Assembly (NCBI GenBank): GCA_049974825.1
Contig: JBNGDJ010000092.1
Location: forward strand, 1 to 9,364
DNA: 9,364 bases
Direction of reading: 5' to 3'
From: JBKHDT01 sp049974825
GTDB lineage: Bacteria; Pseudomonadota; Gammaproteobacteria; Halothiobacillales; Halothiobacillaceae
Shown here: piece by piece, positions 6,978 to 9,364 of the stretch
How the letters are laid out: each line of letters starts with the position of its first letter
Numbering within the stretch: the first letter of the stretch is position 1
Made by a program: the position numbers and the translations under genes
The notes under the pieces: generated by a model
What the model saw: the letters and a program-made list of their open reading frames with translations, nothing else
Databases searched by the model: none
Told to the model about the DNA's origin: nothing

Positions 6978-7005
6978 AAAGCCGCGGCCCTCACGAGTCC
7001 GCGGC
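6978..7005 (-). terminator. Hairpin after acpP (weak terminator/attenuator)
   Basis: On the minus strand, 28 nt after the acpP stop, there is a perfect 7-bp GC-only stem GCCGCGG (7005-6999) and CCGCGGC (6987-6981) with an 11-nt loop. It is followed by TTTGTCGTGTC. The stem is strong but the T run is only three long, so partial termination is more likely than full termination. This would let acpP be made in excess over fabF and the genes beyond. Confidence 0.5.
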
Positions 7006-7033
7006 ATCCTGATCGCTGAACCTGGCAGGCAGG

Positions 7034-7273
7034 TCAGCCGTCCAGGTGTTCGTTCACGTAATCGATGGCTTGCTGCACCGTCGTGATCTTCTCGGCTTCC
7101 TCATCGGGGATTTCGCACTCGAACTCCTCTTCAAGCGCCATGACCAGTTCGACGGTATCCAGGGAGTCGGCACCCAGGTCGTCCACGAAGGAAGCGTCGT
7201 TGGTCACTTCTTCTTCCTTGACACCCAGCTGTTCAACGACAATTTTCTTCACACGTTCTTCGACGGTGCTCAT
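7034..7273 (-). CDS. acpP: Acyl carrier protein
   Basis: This 79-aa, very acidic carrier protein shuttles acyl intermediates between fatty acid synthesis enzymes in the cytoplasm. The phosphopantetheine attachment site is Ser37 in GADSLDTVELVMALEEEF (34-51), and the N-terminus (STVEERVKKIVVEQLGV) is close to E. coli AcpP. Length is typical. The ATG at 7273 has GAGG about 10 nt upstream. A 120-bp gap to fabG holds a sigma70-like promoter with inverted repeats, and a hairpin follows the gene. The neighbours fabG and fabF act directly on substrates carried by this protein. Confidence 0.98.
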   Translation of the reverse strand: MSTVEERVKKIVVEQLGVKEEEVTNDASFVDDLGADSLDTVELVMALEEEFECEIPDEEAEKITTVQQAIDYVNEHLDG

Positions 7274-7311
7274 GCGGCTAGAACCTCATCAATTACCAGA
7301 TACGGACACTC

Positions 7312-7333
7312 GGCGCGCGGCCGATTGCGCGCC
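7312..7333. repeat. Inverted repeat at the acpP transcription start
   Basis: GGCGCGC (7312-7318) and GCGCGCC (7327-7333) form a perfect 7-bp inverted repeat with an 8-nt spacer. It abuts the -10 hexamer of the acpP promoter and covers the expected transcription start near 7327. It may be an operator, or the start of a hairpin in the acpP leader RNA. GC-rich sequence makes such repeats easier by chance, so function is inferred only from position. Confidence 0.45.
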
Positions 7334-7363
7334 ATTCTAGAGAAAACCCGGCCCGAGCGCCAA
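7334..7363 (-). promoter_or_regulatory. sigma70-like promoter of acpP
   Basis: On the minus strand, TTGGCG (7363-7358) is followed after 18 bp by TAGAAT (7339-7334). The -10 has five of six and the -35 four of six consensus bases. The predicted start near 7327 leaves a leader of about 54 nt before the acpP ATG. acpP is commonly transcribed from its own promoter inside fab clusters, which fits. Confidence 0.6.
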
Positions 7364-7370
7364 CACAATT

Positions 7371-7384
7371 TGCCCGGCCGGGCA
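7371..7384. repeat. 14-bp perfect palindrome between fabG and acpP
   Basis: TGCCCGGCCGGGCA is self-complementary over all 14 bases. It begins 7 bp upstream of the acpP -35 hexamer and ends 9 bp from the fabG stop. The position would suit a transcription factor site. As RNA it could form only a 5-bp stem with a 4-nt loop followed by AATTGTG, which is a poor terminator. Confidence 0.4.
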
Positions 7385-7393
7385 GACGACCGA

Positions 7394-8137
7394 TCAACCC
7401 ATGTACATGCCGCCGTTGACGTGCAGGGTTTCGCCGGTGACATAACCTGCAGCATCGGAGGCCAGAAAGACCACGGCCGCGGCGATCTCCTCGGGTTGAC
7501 CGAGTCGGCCGACCGGAACGTTCTCAAGCAGCTTTGCCTTGTGCTCTTCCGGCAAGTCTCGGGTCATGTCAGTGTCGATAAAGCCGGGCGCCACAACATT
7601 CACCGTGATGCCGCGCGGACCCACTTCGCGGGCCAGCGACTTGGAGAAGCCCATCAGGCCGGCCTTGGCGGCTGCGTAATTGGTCTGCCCGGCATTGCCC
7701 ATCGCGCCAACCACCGAGGCGATCGACACGATCCGTCCTTTGCGCGCCTTCATCATCCCGCGAAGGACGGACTGGGACATGTGAAACACCGACGTGAGGT
7801 TAGTGTCGACAATCGCCTGCCAGTCCTCGGGCTTCATCCGCATCAACAGGGTATCCCGAGTAATTCCTGCATTGTTCACCAGCGTGGTGATCGGGCCAAA
7901 TTCCTCGGCAATTCTCGCCACCACCGCATCGATGGCCGCCCGATCCGTCACATCCAAGGTCATCCCGGTTCCCCGGATGCCTGCCGACGCTAGTGCATCC
8001 GTGATCCGCTGCGCCCCGGCTTCGCTGGTGGCCGTGCCGACGACGGTCGCCCCCGCCGCGCCCAGTGCCTGGGCGATGGCCGCGCCGATTCCCCGTGTTG
8101 CCCCGGTGACCAGAGCAATCTGTCCTTCGTGCGTCAT
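7394..8137 (-). CDS. fabG: 3-oxoacyl-ACP reductase
   Basis: This 247-aa short-chain dehydrogenase reduces 3-oxoacyl-ACP to 3-hydroxyacyl-ACP with NADPH, the first reduction in each elongation round. The nucleotide-binding motif is TGATRGIG (11-18). NNAG (88-91) follows, and the catalytic residues are N113, S141 in IASVVG, and Y154 with K158 in YAAAK. GFIDTDM (185-191) and the C-terminal GYVTGETLHVNGGMYMG are typical of FabG. The start is clear: AGGAGAG (8152-8146) lies 8 nt before the ATG. It follows fabD after 38 bp, so the two are probably co-transcribed. Confidence 0.97.
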   Translation of the reverse strand: MTHEGQIALVTGATRGIGAAIAQALGAAGATVVGTATSEAGAQRITDALASAGIRGTGMTLDVTDRAAIDAVVARIAEEFGPITTLVNNAGITRDTLLMRMKPEDWQAIVDTNLTSVFHMSQSVLRGMMKARKGRIVSIASVVGAMGNAGQTNYAAAKAGLMGFSKSLAREVGPRGITVNVVAPGFIDTDMTRDLPEEHKAKLLENVPVGRLGQPEEIAAAVVFLASDAAGYVTGETLHVNGGMYMG

Positions 8138-8145
8138 TTTCTGTT

Positions 8146-8152
8146 CTCTCCT
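8146..8152 (-). promoter_or_regulatory. Shine-Dalgarno of fabG
   Basis: AGGAGAG on the minus strand, 8 nt before the fabG ATG. It fixes the start and contrasts with the weak sites in front of fabD and fabF. Confidence 0.8.
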
Positions 8153-8175
8153 GCCTGTTTTTTCGCGCCCGCCGG

Positions 8176-9117
8176 TCAGTCGTCCGAAGCCACCAAGGCC
8201 AGCGCCTTTTCCAGACCCGCGGCATCAAGAACCGGGACGGCGGTCAGGGCCCGATCGATGCGACGGGTGAGGCCGGACAGCACTTTCCCCGGCCCCATTT
8301 CCAGCAACGTGCCGGCACCCAGCTCCTGCAGGGCACGAACGCAATCAACCCAACGCACCGGCCGCCAGAGCTGGGCCGCCAGTGCCTCGCGGATGGCCTC
8401 GGGATCCTGCCGAGCGGCCGCATCGACATTGTGCACCACGGGCACCGTGGGCGGGACAATCTCGATTTCCCCAAGCGCCTCGGCCAGCTTGGAAGCTGCC
8501 GGCTTCATCAGTGTCGAGTGGGCGGGGACGCTGACCGGCAGCAGGACGACCTTGCGTGCACCGGAGGACTCGGCCACCGACACCGCCAGCCGGATCGCGT
8601 CGGCGGTTCCGGCCACCACCACCTGCCCCGGGGCGTTGTAATTGACTGCCTCGCAGACCTGGTCACGGGAGCAGGTTTCGCAGACGCCCTCCACGGTCGC
8701 ATCATCCAGACCAATCACCGCGGCCATCGCGCCCTCACCTGCCGGAACCGCCTGCTGCATCAGCACGCCACGCCGACGCACCAGCTTGAGCGCGTCGGCA
8801 AAGCTGATCGCCCCGGCAGCGACCAGCGCGGTGTACTCACCCAGACTGTGTCCGGCCATGGCAGCCGGCATGGGCCCGCCGGCGGCACGATAGGCGCGCC
8901 AGGCTGCCACGCCAACCGTCAGCATCGCCGGCTGGGTATTCTCGGTACGATCCAGGATCTCCCCCGGCCCCGAGCGCATGAGCGAAAGCAATTCATCACC
9001 AAGCACCTCGGCGGCCTCGGCAAACGTGCTGGCAACCACCGGGTCGCTCTCGGCCCAGTCGCTCATCATGCCAACCGACTGGGAACCCTGCCCGGGGAAT
9101 ACGCAGGCAAAACTCAT
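8176..9117 (-). CDS. fabD: Malonyl-CoA:ACP transacylase
   Basis: This 313-aa enzyme transfers malonyl from CoA to AcpP, supplying the extender unit for all elongation steps. It starts with FACVFPGQGSQSVGM and has QPAM (62-65). The nucleophile is S91 in GHSLGEY (89-95), with the substrate-binding R116 in LVRRRG, NAPGQVVVAG (161-170) and the catalytic H200 in VSVPAHSTLM. LEMGPGKVL lies near the C-terminus. The ATG at 9117 is chosen because the conserved N-terminus begins there; an in-frame GTG at 9261 would add 48 unrelated residues. No good Shine-Dalgarno precedes it: the leader reads GAGATTTTTCACAG, with AGAGA too far away. A small cysteine cluster (C146, C149, C155) in the ferredoxin-like subdomain is unlike E. 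coli FabD. It is the first gene of the run in this window. Confidence 0.96.
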   Translation of the reverse strand: MSFACVFPGQGSQSVGMMSDWAESDPVVASTFAEAAEVLGDELLSLMRSGPGEILDRTENTQPAMLTVGVAAWRAYRAAGGPMPAAMAGHSLGEYTALVAAGAISFADALKLVRRRGVLMQQAVPAGEGAMAAVIGLDDATVEGVCETCSRDQVCEAVNYNAPGQVVVAGTADAIRLAVSVAESSGARKVVLLPVSVPAHSTLMKPAASKLAEALGEIEIVPPTVPVVHNVDAAARQDPEAIREALAAQLWRPVRWVDCVRALQELGAGTLLEMGPGKVLSGLTRRIDRALTAVPVLDAAGLEKALALVASDD

Positions 9118-9287
9118 CTGTGAAAAATCTCTGTGCTTGATTGACTCATGGGTACTCACGCATGGGGACCTCGCGGGCCCCACCTCATCCCGACCGTTTC
9201 TGCAATACGACCTGCGCCCGTTCCGGCGCTTGCCGGACTCTTGCAGCCCCTTGCCGACCACATCCTGGCGCGGCGCTGGACCTGAAA
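9118..9287 (-). other. fabD upstream region, no gene seen
   Basis: Non-coding stretch before fabD, continuing into the palindromic element at the window end (247 bp in all). It holds a 6-bp stem TCCGGC/GCCGGA with a 4-nt loop (9222-9237). It also holds a GGGG-A-CC/GG-G-CCCC stem with one mismatch and a TCGC loop (9164-9181). No convincing -35/-10 pair, tRNA or homologous gene is seen. fabH and plsX, which commonly precede fabD, are absent from this interval. Confidence 0.5.
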
Positions 9288-9364
9288 GCCCTGCATGAAG
9301 CTTCGAATTCCCTAGGGAATCTCTGCACGAATGCAGAGATTCCCGTGCAGGGCACGGATGCCCT
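9288..9364. repeat. Dense palindromic intergenic element
   Basis: A nested set of palindromes runs to the window edge. GAAGCTTC is at 9297-9304 and a 14-bp perfect palindrome ATTCCCTAGGGAAT is at 9307-9320. A 13-bp perfect stem GGGAATCTCTGCA/TGCAGAGATTCCC with a CGAA loop spans 9315-9344. A 6-bp stem AGGGCA/TGCCCT with a CGGA loop spans 9349-9364. An outer pair GCCCTGCA (9288-9295) and TGCAGGGC (9346-9353) encloses the first three. The last stem is cut by the window end and may be longer. A diverged copy lies in inverted orientation at 96-56. This looks like a REP-type intergenic repeat family; the family is not one I can name. Confidence 0.75.

Noticed and set aside
5893..7993. Two plus-strand open frames (5893-7086 and 7046-7993)
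   Set aside because: They are antisense to fabF, acpP and fabG, with no recognisable motif, and run across the promoter and hairpin regions.
9118..9261. Longer fabD start (GTG at 9261)
   Set aside because: It would add 48 basic, unrelated residues before FVFPGQGSQ-type sequence, with no ribosome binding site.
9156..9296. Small minus-strand frame of 46 codons upstream of fabD
   Set aside because: No ribosome binding site, no recognisable motif, and its start lies within the palindromic element.
9298..9316. HindIII, EcoRI and AvrII sites in a row, resembling a cloning linker
   Set aside because: The sequence is part of overlapping natural palindromes and continues into a repeat with a diverged copy at the other end of the window. 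A vector origin is therefore unlikely, though an assembly check against raw reads would settle it.
1..9364. Search for a defence, phage, CRISPR or other undescribed gene system
   Set aside because: All coding sequence is accounted for by ten recognised housekeeping or pilus genes. No spaced direct repeats, transposase, integrase, tRNA or rRNA were seen.

Overview
The window is a compact, GC-rich, core-metabolism gene cluster from a gammaproteobacterium. All nine genes are on the minus strand, so transcription runs from the right end of the window (fabD) to the left end (pilZ). The order is fabD - fabG - acpP - fabF - pabB - pabC - mltG - tmk - holB - pilZ with acpP counted among the fab genes, giving ten coding regions in all. 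The pabC-mltG-tmk-holB-pilZ string after the fab genes is a known arrangement in Pseudomonas and relatives. The extra pabB between fabF and pabC points more towards Xanthomonadales/Chromatiales-type gammaproteobacteria. The PilZ protein is of the type IV pilus kind found in those groups. The species cannot be named from the sequence alone.

Right part (about 5630-9120): fatty acid synthesis. FabD loads malonyl groups onto the carrier AcpP, FabF condenses and FabG reduces. acpP has its own sigma70-like promoter (7334-7363) framed by two inverted repeats, and a terminator-like hairpin follows it (6981-7005). Together these suggest that acpP can be expressed at a higher level than its neighbours. 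plsX and fabH, which often precede fabD, are not in the window; instead a 247-bp non-coding stretch ending in a dense palindromic repeat lies there.

Middle part (about 3440-5615): PabB and PabC convert chorismate to p-aminobenzoate for folate, given a glutaminase subunit (PabA) encoded elsewhere. Their frames overlap by ATGA. Both proteins differ from the E. coli enzymes at a functional site: PabB has PIAGT rather than PIKGT, and PabC has Cys where the PLP-nitrogen-binding Glu is expected.

Left part (about 117-3370): mltG (peptidoglycan terminase), tmk (dTMP kinase) and holB (clamp-loader delta prime) are joined by start/stop overlaps. They are followed by a 237-bp gap rich in stem-loops, and then by pilZ (type IV pilus assembly). 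tmk and the pab genes meet metabolically at thymidylate, because thymidylate synthase needs folate.

No mobile gene, phage gene, CRISPR array, tRNA or rRNA is seen, and I see no evidence of an undescribed multi-gene system. The observations most worth a second look are non-coding: a palindromic repeat at the right end with a diverged, inverted copy at the left end; the structured pilZ leader; and the inverted repeats around the acpP promoter.
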